Source: Orientallactaga sibirica (Eukaryota; Chordata; Mammalia; Rodentia; Dipodidae). From it: DNA of 64,000 nucleotides. The position numbers and the translations under genes are program-made. The stretch covers positions 2,687,001-2,751,000 of the forward strand of contig JAEOAD010001365.1 in assembly GCA_036365145.1 (NCBI GenBank), read 5' to 3'. Numbering within the stretch: position 1 is the first letter of the stretch; the number at the start of each line of letters is the position of its first letter. Below the pieces are notes generated by a model, which saw nothing but the letters and a program-made list of their open reading frames with translations, made no database searches and had not been told where the DNA came from. Positions 21,879 to 33,395 of this stretch are shown piece after piece.

Positions 21879-22235
21879 GCCAGAGGTTAATAGCAGGTGT
21901 CTTCGTCAAACATTTTCTTCTCTTTTATTGGCCTTTAAAAAACAGTTTTTCAAGGTAAGGTTTCACTCTGGTCCAGGCTGACCTGGAATTCACTATGTAG
22001 TCACAGGGTGGCCTCGAACTCATGGAGATGCTCCTACCTCTGCCTCCCAAGTACTGGGATTAAAGGCATGCGCCACCACACCTGGCGTGTTCTTTTTTTT
22101 TTTGAGGCAGGGTTTCACTCTAGCCCAGGTTGACATGGAATTCACTTTGTAGTCTCAGGGTGGCCTCAAACTCACAGAAGACCTCCCTCTGCCTCCCAAG
22201 TGCTGGGATTAAAGGCGTGTGCCACCAGGCCCAGC
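21548..22235. repeat. B1 SINEs and a (GT)n microsatellite
   Basis: B1 on + (21564-21725) is flanked by AAAGAACCTATTTGTGG copies (21547-21563 and about 21723-21739). A (GT)n run of about 22 units lies at 21834-21877. Two B1 elements on - cover 21946-22087 and 22092-22235. Confidence 0.88.
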
Positions 22236-23970
22236 CTTAATCTCTTTTATATTCATCATTTTGTTTCTTCCTCCTATTATGCAGGTGTTTTGTAGGTAGC
22301 ACCAGCCACCATAAGGCTATGAATACCAGGGCCACTTTGTGTCTGGAAAACAGTATTGCGAAGCGCTCCTTCCCTTCTTCTGATGCTTACATTCTTTCTG
22401 CCACCTCTTATACAATGGTTGCTGAGCTTTGGAGGGTGTGATAGAGATGACTCAGTGCTGAACACTCAACTGTCACTTCTCAACACTTTGATGCATTTTG
22501 AGTCACCACCATCTGAAAAGAGAAGCTTCTCTAACCAAAAGTGAGAGCACCATTAAGTATGGGCATAAACACAATTTAGAAGGACATTTGGTGGCAGGAT
22601 ATATTTATTTAGACAGAGAACAGAGCCAGACATGGTGGTGCATGCCTTTAATCCCAGAACTTGGGAGGCAGAGGTAAGAGGATCACCGTGAGTTCGAGGC
22701 CACCCTGAGACTACATAGAGAACAGTAGTAGTTTGACAACTTCTATAATTGTAGACAATATCCCACAGCAATTCCCTCCCTCCTCCCTCCACTTCCCCCT
22801 TTGAAAATCCATTCTCCATCATATTCCCTCTCAATCAGTCTCTTTTCAGTTTGATGTCATGATCTTTTCCTCCTATTATGATGGTCTTGTGTAGATAGTG
22901 TCAGGCACTGTGAGGTCATGGATATCCAGGCCATTTTGTGTCTGGAGGAGCACGTTGTAAGGAGTCCTACCCTTCCTTTGGCTCTTACATTCTTTCTGCC
23001 CCCTCTTCTGCAATGGACCCTGAGCCTTGGAAGATGTGTTAGAGATGTTTCAGTGCTGAGCACTCCTCTGTCCCTTCTTCTCAGCACCATGATGCCTTCT
23101 GAATCATCCCAAGGTCATCACCATCTGAAAAGAGAAGGTTCTCTTACCAAAAGAGTAGCATTAATATATGGGTGTGGACATTAAGAGAAGTGCTTACTGG
23201 GAAGTTTGGTGAGCATAGTATATACATTTAACCAGACAACAGCAGACATTAAGCCTCTAGGGCTCATGACTACCCCTGTTGTAGGTTTTCAGTATCAGGG
23301 ATGTATTCCCTCCCATGGAGTAGGCCTCCAGTCCACTTAGAGAGCAGTTGGTTCCCCCATAACAGACATGCCACTATTGCACCCATTGGCTCATTTGGCC
23401 TGGCTGGCCAAATTTAAGGCTTGTGGTGTCCACTGTTGAGTATCTTCACTGGTGATTTCTCTCCAATTTGACTGCATGTAGTGTAGCTTTTTCCAGCTTT
23501 CTGTCAGCTGGTCTATATGGAGGAGGTTTTCAGCTTAGCTCCAGCAGGATTTCTCAGTGACCTTGCAGCCCAAGTGTGTGGAGTCTTCAGCAATAGGGTC
23601 TTACCATCTATTCCTGGTGGGAATCCAAGGGCTTTGGCAATGGCCTGTAATATTTTGGGGGTATCAGTGACCTCTCTGGCCAACTCACTAGAAGGTATCC
23701 CATCCTGGCACTGAAAATTTTCTAGTAACAATATGGCTTCTGAGTGTTCCATTGTCCAGAAAAGGTTTCAATATGACTTATTTATATCCTTTTAGATTTT
23801 TTAACCCTCCCTCCACCTTTCCTTTACTCAATCCCTTCCCCTGACCTCACTTAGGCCTTTTCACCCCCATTAATCTGTTCCTCTACTTACATATATACCA
23901 TACAATCCTGTTAAGTACCCCCTCCCTCCCTTTCTATTCCCTTTATATCCTCTTTCTAGCTTACTGGCTG
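22236..23970 (-). repeat. LINE-like 3'-end modules, copies C and B
   Basis: Copy C (22236-22550) is a partial module. A truncated B1 on + (22626-22723) separates it from copy B (22724-23970), the longest example. Copy B begins at the A-tail complement 'gacaacttctataattgtag' and runs through blocks shared with copies A, D and E. The shared open frame near 23513-23752 (- strand) reads SSELAREVTDTPK and GFPPGIDGKTLLLKTPHTW. It also occurs in copy A but differs there only by amino-acid-changing substitutions. Confidence 0.6.
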
Positions 23971-23974
23971 TATT

Positions 23975-24125
23975 TTTATTTTTATTTATTTGAGAGAAAG
24001 AGAATGGGTGTACCAGGGACTTTAGCCGCTGCAAACGAACTTGACACATGTGCCACCATATGCATCTGGCTTACATGGGCACTGGGGAATTGAGCACTTT
24101 AACTACTAAGCCATCTCTCTAGCCC
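23975..24125 (-). repeat. DIP SINE, truncated
   Basis: Reverse DIP with a shortened body, lying against the 3' end of the RPSA pseudogene. Confidence 0.8.
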
Positions 24126-24129
24126 CTTA

Positions 24130-25100
24130 TTTTTTGAAACTGTTTATTTCCACCTTTCCTGAGTCTTACAGAACTGCTTAGGACCATTCAGGGGATGTTC
24201 CCACCACTCCATGGCCTGAGTGGTGGGAGCTGCAGACCAGTCCTCAGTGGCTGGCTGAGCATGCCAGTCTTCCATCAAGAAGGCACAAAGGGCCCCTGCA
24301 CACCTTCAGACCAGTCTGCCACCTCCAGCTGGGAACTCGGGAGTGGTGCGGTCCCTTCTCCCTGGAACTCCTTGGTCTGAGCCTTCTCAGCAGCAACCTG
24401 CTCCTCCTTCTCAATCTCCTCAGGGTCACTGTAGAAGTACAGATCGGGCATGACCTCCCAGGGGTACTCACAGGAGGTGGTGCCACGCATGTGCAGGACT
24501 TCCTAGACCAGCATCCACCACATGAGACCCACCGAGGGAGCTCCCTTGTCGCTAGTGGGATGGCAATGTCCACTTAGTGCAGAGGAGCAATGGCAGTTAC
24601 CAGAGCAATGGCAGTCAGGTTGACATAGGACACCTTCAGGAGAGGCTGGTAGTCAGCCCCGGGATCAGTCACCACCAGAAGACGTGGCCCCTGGAGGGAT
24701 ACCTGGATCTGGTTAGTGAAGGTCCCAGGGGTAAAGTGGCCAGCGATAGGAGTGGCTCCTGTGGCACAGCACGCTGGCCTGGGTTCCTGGAGGAGGTGAC
24801 GCTGACATCAGCGGGGTTCTCCATGGCAACAATGGCTGGTGCCACCAGCAGAAGCTGTTCCCAGGTTCTCTTCAGAGTCATGATGTCCACACCAGCACTC
24901 TTCCTCTTGTAGATGGACAGCGCCATCTGGACATCAAAGTGGATGCCACCTAAGTGAGTTCCTGCTGCAAGGAATTTGAGGATATCCTCCTTCACTTGCA
25001 AGTTGAGGGCTCCCAACACTGTGTTAGCTTACTCTCTAAGTCACAACGGGAATCAAGAACAACGCCATATGGTCCCCTTCCTGGGTAGCGTAGAAAGCTG
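24130..25100 (-). pseudogene. RPSA: RPSA processed pseudogene (40S ribosomal protein SA / laminin receptor)
   Basis: An intronless minus-strand copy of the 40S ribosomal protein SA mRNA. Recognisable stretches include [52 protein letters not shown], then [26 protein letters not shown] and [10 protein letters not shown]. The initiator is changed to GTG (about 25019-25021), the frame is shifted after GQRAV, and a stop (TAA) lies just before VDIAIP. A further stop cuts the helix region (LVstop where LAR is expected). 5' leader sequence (to about 25100) and a 3' end with AATAAA and a short A-run (about 24130-24150) are kept, as expected for an L1-mediated retrocopy. RPSA is a very common source of such pseudogenes. 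No function is expected. Confidence 0.9.
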
Positions 25101-25590
25101 TTTTGTTTTGTTTTTGGTTTTGTTTTAATTTTTTTGTTTTTTGAGGTAGGTTTTCACTCTAGACCAGGCTGACCTGGAATTCACTATGTAGTCTCGGGAT
25201 GGCCTCAAACTCACTGCTATCCTCCTACCTCTGCCTCCTGAGTGCTGGGATTAAAGGCGTGTACCACCACGCCTGGCTGTTTTTTAAAAAAATATTTTAT
25301 TTGAGAGAGAAAGAATGGGCACACCAGGGCAAACGAACCCCAGATGCATGCACCACCTTGTGTGTCTGGCTTACATGGGTACTGGGGAAATGAACCTGGG
25401 TCCTTAGGCTTCACAGGCAAGTGCCTTAACTGCTAAGCCACTTCTCCAGTCCTTTCTTTTTTGAAGTAGGGTCTCATTCTAGCCCATGTTGACCTGGAAC
25501 TTACTCTTTAGTCTCAGGGACTTTGAACTCACAGCAATCCTCCTACCTCTGCTTCCTGCTGGGATTACAGGTGTGTGCCACCATGCACAG
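25098..25590 (-). repeat. B1, DIP and B1 SINEs
   Basis: B1 with a long T/G-rich tail (25098-25278), DIP (25282-25454) and diverged B1 (25456-25590), all on the - strand. Confidence 0.85.
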
Positions 25591-25599
25591 AAGCCATGT

Positions 25600-25991
25600 G
25601 CTTTTGACTAGGTTTTCAGTACTAAGCATGAATTCCTTCCTATAGATTGGGCCTCAAGTCTAATCAAAGAGCAGTTGGTTTCCCCAGTAACACACATGCC
25701 ATGCCATGGTTGCACCAGTTGGTACATTTGGCCTGGCTGTCCAGCCATAAAACTCGCAGGGTCCACTATTGAGACTGATGGTGGCTTTTCTCCCACAACA
25801 GGCTGCATCGTGACAGCTAGTTAATAGAGAGGAGGCTTACAGCTCAGTTCCAGCTTAATTTCTCAGTGTTCTGAAGCCTAAGCACATTGCGTCTTCAGCA
25901 ATAGGGTTTTACCACTGAGTTCAGGTGGACAATGAACTTTGGCAATAGCCTGTAATACTTTTTCTTTTTTTTTTTTTTTTTTTTTTTTTTT
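25600..25991 (-). repeat. LINE-like 3'-end module, copy D
   Basis: A diverged copy matching the part of copy B at about 23280-23660 ('gcctggctg...', 'cagcaatagggttttaccac'). It is followed by a T-run and a B1 stub. Confidence 0.55.
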
Positions 25992-26109
25992 GAGGTAGGG
26001 TGTCACTCCTTTCCACTCTTGAGTGACATCTAGTTTGTGTTTTGTTGTGTTATTATGTCCTCTGTCTTCTGGGTCTCTGTTTTCATTGAGAAAATATGAC
26101 TGGAGTGGG

Positions 26110-27420
26110 AGTTAAATGGAGATAGGATGGTGTTCCAAGGTGTGGGCATGCGCATTTGAGTCTAAGAACCTGGTTCCCCGCAGAGCTGCATTCCGACTTA
26201 CATTGTTTCCATATTCTTGGTGCTCAGGGCTACTGAAAACATGCCTTGGAATTAACTGCCTCTCTTGGAATACTCATAAACTTTTTAAACACACTTTCAC
26301 TTTTCTTTCGGGATGATGGTGGGGAACCCCAATTCTATGTGTGGCCCAGGACGACTGCTGTGCCTTGTATTTAGATGGCTATCGCGCTAACATTTCCTCC
26401 AAAGCGTTCAGCAGGAGCAGTGGCCTCGCATTGCGATCCAGGATAGGTGCTTACGGGGCCACGTTTGAAGCACTAGAGGCAGGGCCATTGAGTGTTCACG
26501 TGATTCCGTCGTCACCCAGCCTCACATCCCTGCCTTACCTGCTTCATCTGTTGCCCTGAGATCTCTCTACACACTCGCCCACTCGAGTCTGATCCACAGA
26601 GGCGGCCCTGTGCCCACTTCACTACATGAAACAAGGCCACCAATGTGGTGTCAGAAGCAACCCGGACACCTGGCTGATCAGATCTTGATGGAAGTTGGGG
26701 CTGGACCTCTGATCTTTGCCACACTGCTTTGCTTGTTGAAGCCGGCCCTGCAGCTGCGCATGCGCGGAACATGCGCCACAGTGACCAGTGTGGTTGCCTA
26801 GGGATACGCTCGGTGGCTTTGTGGAGCGGGGGCAGACGGCCTGGGCGGCTCACGTGCATGGTGCGGTGGAGAAGCAGGGAGGATGAGTAGGCAGAAGGGG
26901 TACCCAGAGCAATGCGCACCTTGTGGGCGTGTTTCTCCCCCAGGACACCCACCCCGAAGCCAGAGGAGCTGCCCGTGTGAGAGTGGGTCTTGTGCCATGG
27001 CCCAGGGGACTCCCCGAAACCCCGTTCAGGGTTTCAGGATGGGCTTGTTGGGGGGCTGCCTCTGGCCCTAGGGGGCAGCTATCTCTAAGACAGCAACGTC
27101 TCCACAATACAAACCTGGCTAGAAGCCGGAAAACGAAGTGCAAAGTCAAAGACGGCGCTCGAGATTGCATTCTCCTTTCCCAGCTGCCACGGTTGGCCAA
27201 GAGGAGAGCAGCTTGGGACAGTGTCACACAGGGTGACCTCACGGCCAGCATGGTTTCACACGGGTGTGCAGGCTCCTGGCTGTGGCAGGCCTGGGTCCCG
27301 CATGCCCTGTCCTACCTCACTTGGTTTGTAACATTTAAGAACCTAGCTTGGCTTCTTCCAGCAGCTCCTCCGTGGCCCTAGCATGGTGTTTGGTTTCCTG
27401 AGATTATTGGGGGGGGGGGT
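26110..27420. promoter_or_regulatory. Orphan GC-rich promoter-like block
   Basis: The block has no repeats and is CpG-rich relative to its surroundings. It contains an NRF1 palindrome GCGCATGCGC (26756-26765) followed by ATGCGCC (26771-26777), a half X-box-like GTTGCC (26793-26798), and CACGTG (26852-26857). On the - strand a possible first exon ends at a good donor GTAAGG near 26534-26539. On the + strand a 62-codon frame starts at 26883 (MSRQKGYPEQCAPCGR) but resembles nothing I know. A bidirectional non-coding promoter, or the 5' end of an unrecognised retrocopy, are both possible. Confidence 0.35.
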
Positions 27421-27605
27421 TACTCCAGAGCTCCTGGGAGCATGTTTTGGTGTCACTATCCATTTTGGTATATAACACACTCTTCTTGTGGGGCGACCCT
27501 TGTGGCAGTTTTTCTCTGAGCAATGTATCCCTATCCGTCTCATCCTATATTTTTTCTTTTTGCTTTTCTTTTTTTTTTTCCTTTTCTATATTTTCTTTTC
27601 AGCCT

Positions 27606-28012
27606 TTTTTTTTTTTTTTTTTTTTTTTTTTGGTTTTTCGAGGTAGGGTCTCACTCTGGTCCAGGCTGACCTGGAATTCACTATGTAGTTCTCAGGGTGG
27701 CCCTGAACTCATGGCGATCCTTCTACCTCTGCCTCCCGAGTGCTGGGATTAAAGGCATGCACCACCACGCCCGGCTTAAAAATTCATTTTTTTATAAATC
27801 CAGCCAATAATTTCTTTTAAAAGTTAAGTATAACCTTTGCTTTAGGAGATCACAGTAATCTGGGCGTGGTGGGGCACGCCTTTAATCTCAGCACTCGGGA
27901 GGCAGAGGTAGGAGGATTGCCGTGAGCTCAATGCCACCCTGAGACTACATAGTGAATTCCAGGTCAGCCTGGGCTCGAGTAAGACCCTACCTTCAAAAAC
28001 AAAAACAAATAA
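27606..28012. repeat. B1 (-) and B1 (+) SINEs
   Basis: Reverse B1 with a 30-base T-run (27606-27776) and forward B1 (27858-28012), the latter flanked by GAGATCACA. Confidence 0.88.
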
Positions 28013-28229
28013 AAGAGATCACATTGAAGTTAGATTTAAATACTATAATTAAGCTAAAAGCAGTCATATGTACAAATGTGAAAATTCACGTTGCTCCTGC
28101 AGTAAAACTGTCTCAGAGAAAATCTGCTGCTTAACAACCATGCTAAGCTACCGAATAACATGCCATCATTCTGCAAGTCACATCACTTGTAGCTAATTTC
28201 AATTACATTAATGACAAGTATTACATTAA

Positions 28230-28846
28230 AGTTTTTTCCTTTTGGGTTTTGAGGCAGGGTTTCACTCTATCCCAGGCTGACCAGGAACTCACTGTGTAGC
28301 CCAGACAGGCCTTGAACTTAAGGAGATCCTAGTTAACGTCAGCCTCCCAAATGCTGAGATTAACGCCACCACGCCCAGCTACATTTGTTAATTACAAGTC
28401 TACAGCAGTTGAGTCTTTCCAATGGGATTTTTTGGAGAACCTTTGTACCAAACCCTTTCTTTATCTGATGGTTTCCTAAGAACCCTGGTTTTTTTTTTTT
28501 TGTTGTTGTTGTTGTTTGTTTTTTTGGTTTTTCGAGGTAGGGTTTCACTCTGGTCCAGGCTGACCTGGAATTAACTATGTAGTCTCAGGGTGGCCTCGAA
28601 CTCTCAGCGATCCTCCTACCTCTGCCTCCCAAGTGCTGGGATTAAAGGCGTGCGCCATCACGCCCGGCTTTTTTTTGGATTTTTGAGGTAGGGTCTCACT
28701 CTAGTTCAGGCTGACCTGGAATTAACTATGTAGTCTCAGGGTGGCCTCGAACTCACGGCAATCCTCCTACCTCTGCCTCCCTAGTGCTGGGATTAAAGGC
28801 ATGCACCACCACGCCCGGCTTTTTTTTTTTTTTTTTTTTTTTTTTT
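28230..28846 (-). repeat. Three consecutive B1 SINEs
   Basis: Older B1 (28230-28380), B1 (28490-28670) and B1 (28671-28820), followed by a T-run (28821-28846). On the - strand that run is an A-tract directly at the end of the ARHGAP11A pseudogene. Confidence 0.85.
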
Positions 28847-28873
28847 GTTCTGTGAGGAATGCTCGTATTACTA

Positions 28874-29145
28874 TTGACCACAGATTTTATTTATTTTATT
28901 TTTAAATTTATTTTTATTTATTTATTTATTTATTTGAGAAAGAGAGAGATACAGAAATAGGCAGGTAGAGAGAGAATGGGTGCACCAGGGCCTCCAGCCA
29001 CTGCAAATGAACTCCAGATGTGTGTGCCCCCTTGTGCATCTGGCTTACGTGGGTCCTGGAGTGATCCTCGAACCAGAGTCCTTAAGCTTCACAGGCAAGC
29101 GTTTAACTGCTAAGCCATCTCTCCAGCCTTTGACCTCAGATTTTA
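28874..29145 (-). repeat. DIP SINE inserted in the ARHGAP11A pseudogene
   Basis: Reverse DIP (about 28890-29129) flanked by TTGACCACAGATTTTA (28874-28889) and TTGACCTCAGATTTTA (29130-29145). Pseudogene sequence continues beyond it to 28847. Confidence 0.9.
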
Positions 29146-31691
29146 ATATGTCATGATTAGTCAGATTATCCATTTTAATCTGGCCATCACATTTACCATC
29201 CTGTTTACAAACTCTAGTGGACCCGAGAAAGGCTTGCACAGCATTTGGGTGCCTCTTCATTTTCAAGAAAGATTTAAAAGTTAGGTCCATGTTTGATTTT
29301 GAAATTGCATCATTCAACTGACTACATAATGTAGACTGTTCAGGACCTGACTGAGTGCACAGCACAGAGGAATCTTTTGACGTGCTTTCTACACATGAGG
29401 GAAGAGAACTGTCACATCTCACTGATTTAAGCAAAGGAGAAGCATCACTAAGGTCCAACTTGTGCCTCTCAGGTGGCCTGCTGTAATCCAACAAAGACTT
29501 AATTCTTTGGACAGACTGGCAGGCAGGAGTATGCTGAAATTTAAGAGGTGACTTCACTTTTGTTCTATTTGGTTCATTTAAAGGAAACATATTAAACCAC
29601 TGTATTACACCTTTCTGTGTTGTCATTTGTAAATTTTCACAAATGGTTTTCCTGCATTCATCCTCCAGTGACTGCTGCTTAGCAAGTCTCACAGCCCTGG
29701 GGTTTGAAGTGATTCTTCCACTGCGCACACTCTGCGGCGAGGAAGAGAACCGAGCCTTGGCCTCCCGTTCACCACATCCTCTGCAACCATGTTCTCGTTT
29801 CCTTTTGACTGAGTACTTGCTTCATCTTCTAGAGGCTGCTGTCCCTTAGCTTGTTTAGCACTGGGGACTGCTTACTGGCAGAAATCAACTTTTGGTCTAA
29901 CCAAATGAACATCTTTTTCAGGTTCCACCTTTATCTGAGTTGAGTAACATTTTACAGTTGCTTCTCTACCAATGTTTTGACTTTGATGTAGTAAGAAGAC
30001 TCCCTCTGAAAAACAAATGTCATCTTTACCATTCTTTTCATGATTTTCCTTTGAGTCTCTTCACAGTCAAATCATTAGTTTTAAATAGATTTTCCTCTGA
30101 GCCATTTTTTATATAACATGCTTCGCTCACTTTTCCTTCCTCCATAATAGTTACTGATAGCTGCCTATGATTTATCAATGCATGAAGATTACTTTCAGAC
30201 TCACAAAATGCCTTCTGAATCTTGACCAAGGTCTCGGAGGTCAAGTTACTTTCATCCCCACTAGAGAAACTTCCCATTGCACTGCTATCAGGCTGGTTTT
30301 GTGCAGTGGAAGGGGTGAGTTCACATGACATTGCTGGCGACTTTTCAACAGTAATATTGGGCTCCAAAGAAAAGTTTCCCACCTCAAGATTTCCCATTAA
30401 TGGAGAAGCTTCATTTAGATCCACTTCTCAAAAACTGAATAACTGGGTCCTGTCCAAGACATCTGGTAACTTGCCCCATTTAGTCTATCTGGAGTAAGTT
30501 TTCCTCAGACTTACAGATATTTTTGAAACTTTTCTTTGCCAATCTCTCATCAATATCAGGGCTGAAGAACAGGTCTGTTTTTACAGATTCCGTTCCATGT
30601 TTTAAACTCTGCTGATATGCTAGTCTCCGACCAACATTTTCACATCTATTGATACCTGAGCATCCACTTGCATCTCTGCTATTCTTTCCCAGCCTAAATT
30701 AAACGAAGAGATCTTCGGACCTTTTCTTTACGACTGACCTTAGGAGAGAAACAGCCTGATTTTGCTGATTTGACTCCGCTTTTTTTTTTTTTTTTGCCTG
30801 CAATCCTTTTGCTTCATCGGAGCTTATCTTTACTGATCAAATGGTTTCCACTGCTGACTATAGGAGAGTGTGAACTCTGAGATGACCTTTCCAGGCTGGT
30901 ATCCAAATGAACTGACACTGGTGTAGAATTGCTACTGAAGAGATGACCTGGCAACAACTCAAAGTTCAAATTGTGCTTCGTAGACTTCCTTTTCTTACTG
31001 GAAAGTCCACGAGGAGAGTCTCCTGGCAGTTCACACTTAGCACTTGGTGTAAGACTCACTGGTGACATGGGTGACTGGGCTGTTCTATCCTGTTGAGAGG
31101 TAAAAGAGGGTGTTCTGTTAGATTTAAGTTTATTTAGGGCTCCATTAACAAAATCTCCAACACTTTGCCTTGCTTTTTCTTGCATTCTCCAGGAGTTTCA
31201 TATTCACCCTCTTCAAAGCCTTCCAAGGATGGAGTTGCACAGAGACCATCAATACCTAACACAGCTGGTATCTTGTCCAAGGTAAAATCTGGCACACGCC
31301 CAATTTCTGGTGAATAGTCAGTCTGCACCACTGCTGCCTGTAACCACAGCCTCTTCTCTGTGTTACCAGACATCCTTCCATGCCCTTCACTCGTCTGAAG
31401 ATTTGGTGCAAGTACTGCAAGATTGCCTCTATCCATCTTATTCTCACTTGATCTAAGAGATACATTCCTGAGAAAGTTAAAGAAGTATCTTAATATAACA
31501 ATTGTATGATCCGCCATAAGAAAGGAGAGCAACATTGTAGCTTTATTCCTCTCCTCTGTTCCTAACTGCTGGGCTTTGAAAAGTGCTTCATGCAAATCAG
31601 CTGGCAGAGCAGGCTCTGGCAGCTCCCTGAAGAATTGCTTCAGAAGGCCCGCGACATCACAAAGAAGCTCAGAGGACAGCCTTCAAAGCAG

Positions 31692-31878
31692 TCCAACTTA
31701 TTTTTTTTTTATTTTTTTATTTTTTTTTTTTTCGAGGTAGGGTTTCACTCTGGTCTAGGCTGACCTGGAATTAACTAAGGTAGTCTCAGGGTGGCCTTGA
31801 ACTCTCGGCGATCCTCCTTCCTCTGCCTCCCAAGTGCTGGGATTAAAGGCGTGCGCCACCACGCCCAGCCCAACTTAT
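31692..31878 (-). repeat. B1 SINE inserted in the ARHGAP11A pseudogene
   Basis: Reverse B1 (about 31702-31868) with duplication CCAACTTATT on both sides (about 31693-31702 and 31869-31878). It splits the RhoGAP-coding region after the GLFRK motif. Confidence 0.88.
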
Positions 31879-32650
31879 TCTTTAGATCCCGGCTTCCTAA
31901 AAAGCCCTTCTGTACGGATGTGCTCTTCTAGTGATGTGCAAGCATCAACAAGAAAGCTTGGAAGGCGTCCATATTCTGGTACAACAGGATGTGGTAATGC
32001 ATGGAAAGGTACTCCAAATATTTTACTCCCTGTTTCTGTAGCTGTCGCACCAGGTCTCCTGCGATTGCCTGGTCCACGGCCACCCTTGATCTTGATGCCA
32101 TAGGCAGCCCGAAGCTGCTGCAGCAAGGCCAATCGGACCAGCCTCGGGTCGCACATCCTGGGTGCGTCGCCCTCTCTCAGAGGCAGGCTCCGGGTCCTCA
32201 CTTTCCACCGCCACCGAATCTTACAAGTTCCCAAACTTGTTTGAGCGCCCTGCTCCGCCTTCCAGCCACGTTCACAGCTTTCCCTCGGCCTCTCCCCGCG
32301 TCCACGCCGCTCCAGCCTCCCTCCCTCCATTACCTGGCTTCCTTCAGGCCCCCAGCCCCGTGGACCGCTCACCAGTCCTCCTCCCCTTCTGCGACACGCC
32401 ACTCCACGGCCCGCTCCCGCTCGACTCCTGGGGCGTGCGACGACCTTCCCCTCGCCCCTTTCTCCGGTCCCCGCCAGCCGGCTGCGCGGGCTGGTGCCAG
32501 GCCCTGTCCCTGCTCCGGCTGGTGTCCGCCGCCACTCCGAGTCACACGCTGCTGCTGTCGGCCATCGGCCTGCCGGCGGCCCGGCAACAGTCCCCATACG
32601 CTGCCGCCCCTGCCCGCGGCAGACACCGCACCTGTTCTCATTTCTTGTTC

Positions 32651-32989
32651 ATACTCTCTTTAAGTCAATAGAGCTGGTTTCAATTAAGGGTAGAGCAAGT
32701 GCTTCTGGTCATAGATAGGTCTCAACAAAGCAACATAAATTTCAGTTGTTGATACTGGCCTGGCTAGTTTGCACTATGAATTACTGTCCCTTACAGGACA
32801 TTACTGAAAGTATCAGGTAACACTGAACACACTGTTCAGGATCACTTCTATTTCTTCTAACTTGGCAGCCTGGTTTGGCATTAGACCTTCCTTTGGAGAT
32901 AGTAGGAGGCAGTCTGACCAATTATCCTGCCTGAAAAGGATATTCAGTTTCCTAGTCCACATTAGCATTCTTGTTCTTAATAGCCTGAT
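32651..32989. other. Intergenic, no recognised feature
   Basis: Unique sequence upstream of the retrocopy. No clear long target duplication partner of the retrocopy's 3' end was found by eye. Confidence 0.4.
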
Positions 32990-33395
32990 ATTTTTTTCAT
33001 ATTTTTATTTGAAAGAGAGAGAATGAGTGTGCTAGGACCTCCAGCTACCACTAACAAACTCCAGATACGTGTACCCCTTTGTGTATCTGGCTTACATGGG
33101 TCCTGGGAAATTGAACCTAGGTCTTTGGGCTTTGCAAGCAAGCTCCTTAACCTCTAAGCCATCTCTCCAGCCCAGCCTTGTATTTTTAAAATACATTTTA
33201 TTTTTATAAATTTATTTGAGAGAGAAAGAGGCAGGCAGAGAAAGAGAATGGTGTGCCACAGCCTTCCAGCCACTGCAAATGAACTCCAGATGCACCACCT
33301 AGTGCATCTGGCTTATGTGGGTCCTGGAGAATTAAACCTGGGTCCTTAGGCTTCATAGGCAAGTGCTTTAACCACTAAACAACCTCTCTACCCTC
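32990..33395 (-). repeat. Two DIP SINEs
   Basis: DIP at 32990-33174 and DIP at 33190-33395. CAGCCTTGTATTTTTA and CAGCCTTATATTAA border the second one. Confidence 0.85.

Larger units (their letters stand above)
28847..32650 (-). pseudogene. ARHGAP11A: ARHGAP11A processed pseudogene with GC-rich 5' leader
   Basis: An intronless minus-strand copy of the Rho GTPase-activating protein 11A mRNA. From memory of the human protein: the start [16 protein letters not shown] (ATG at 32154-32156), [25 protein letters not shown] and the arginine-finger region TEGLFRK; then [55 protein letters not shown]; and the tail to LTNHDILKSEV. A B1 (about 31702-31868, duplication CCAACTTATT) breaks the RhoGAP domain, and several frameshifts and stops follow. 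An A-run expansion at 30779-30795 (a T-run on +) disrupts the GKK region. A DIP SINE sits near the 3' end, and the copy stops at an A-tract inside coding-equivalent sequence. The GC-rich stretch 32160-32650 is most likely the parent's 5' leader. Confidence 0.88.

Noticed and set aside
24130..25100. RPSA copy considered as a functional gene
   Set aside because: It is intronless, its start is changed to GTG, and its frame is broken by shifts and stops.
32001..32671. Plus-strand frames of 169-220 codons
   Set aside because: They are antisense to the GC-rich leader and first codons of the ARHGAP11A retrocopy; composition artefacts.
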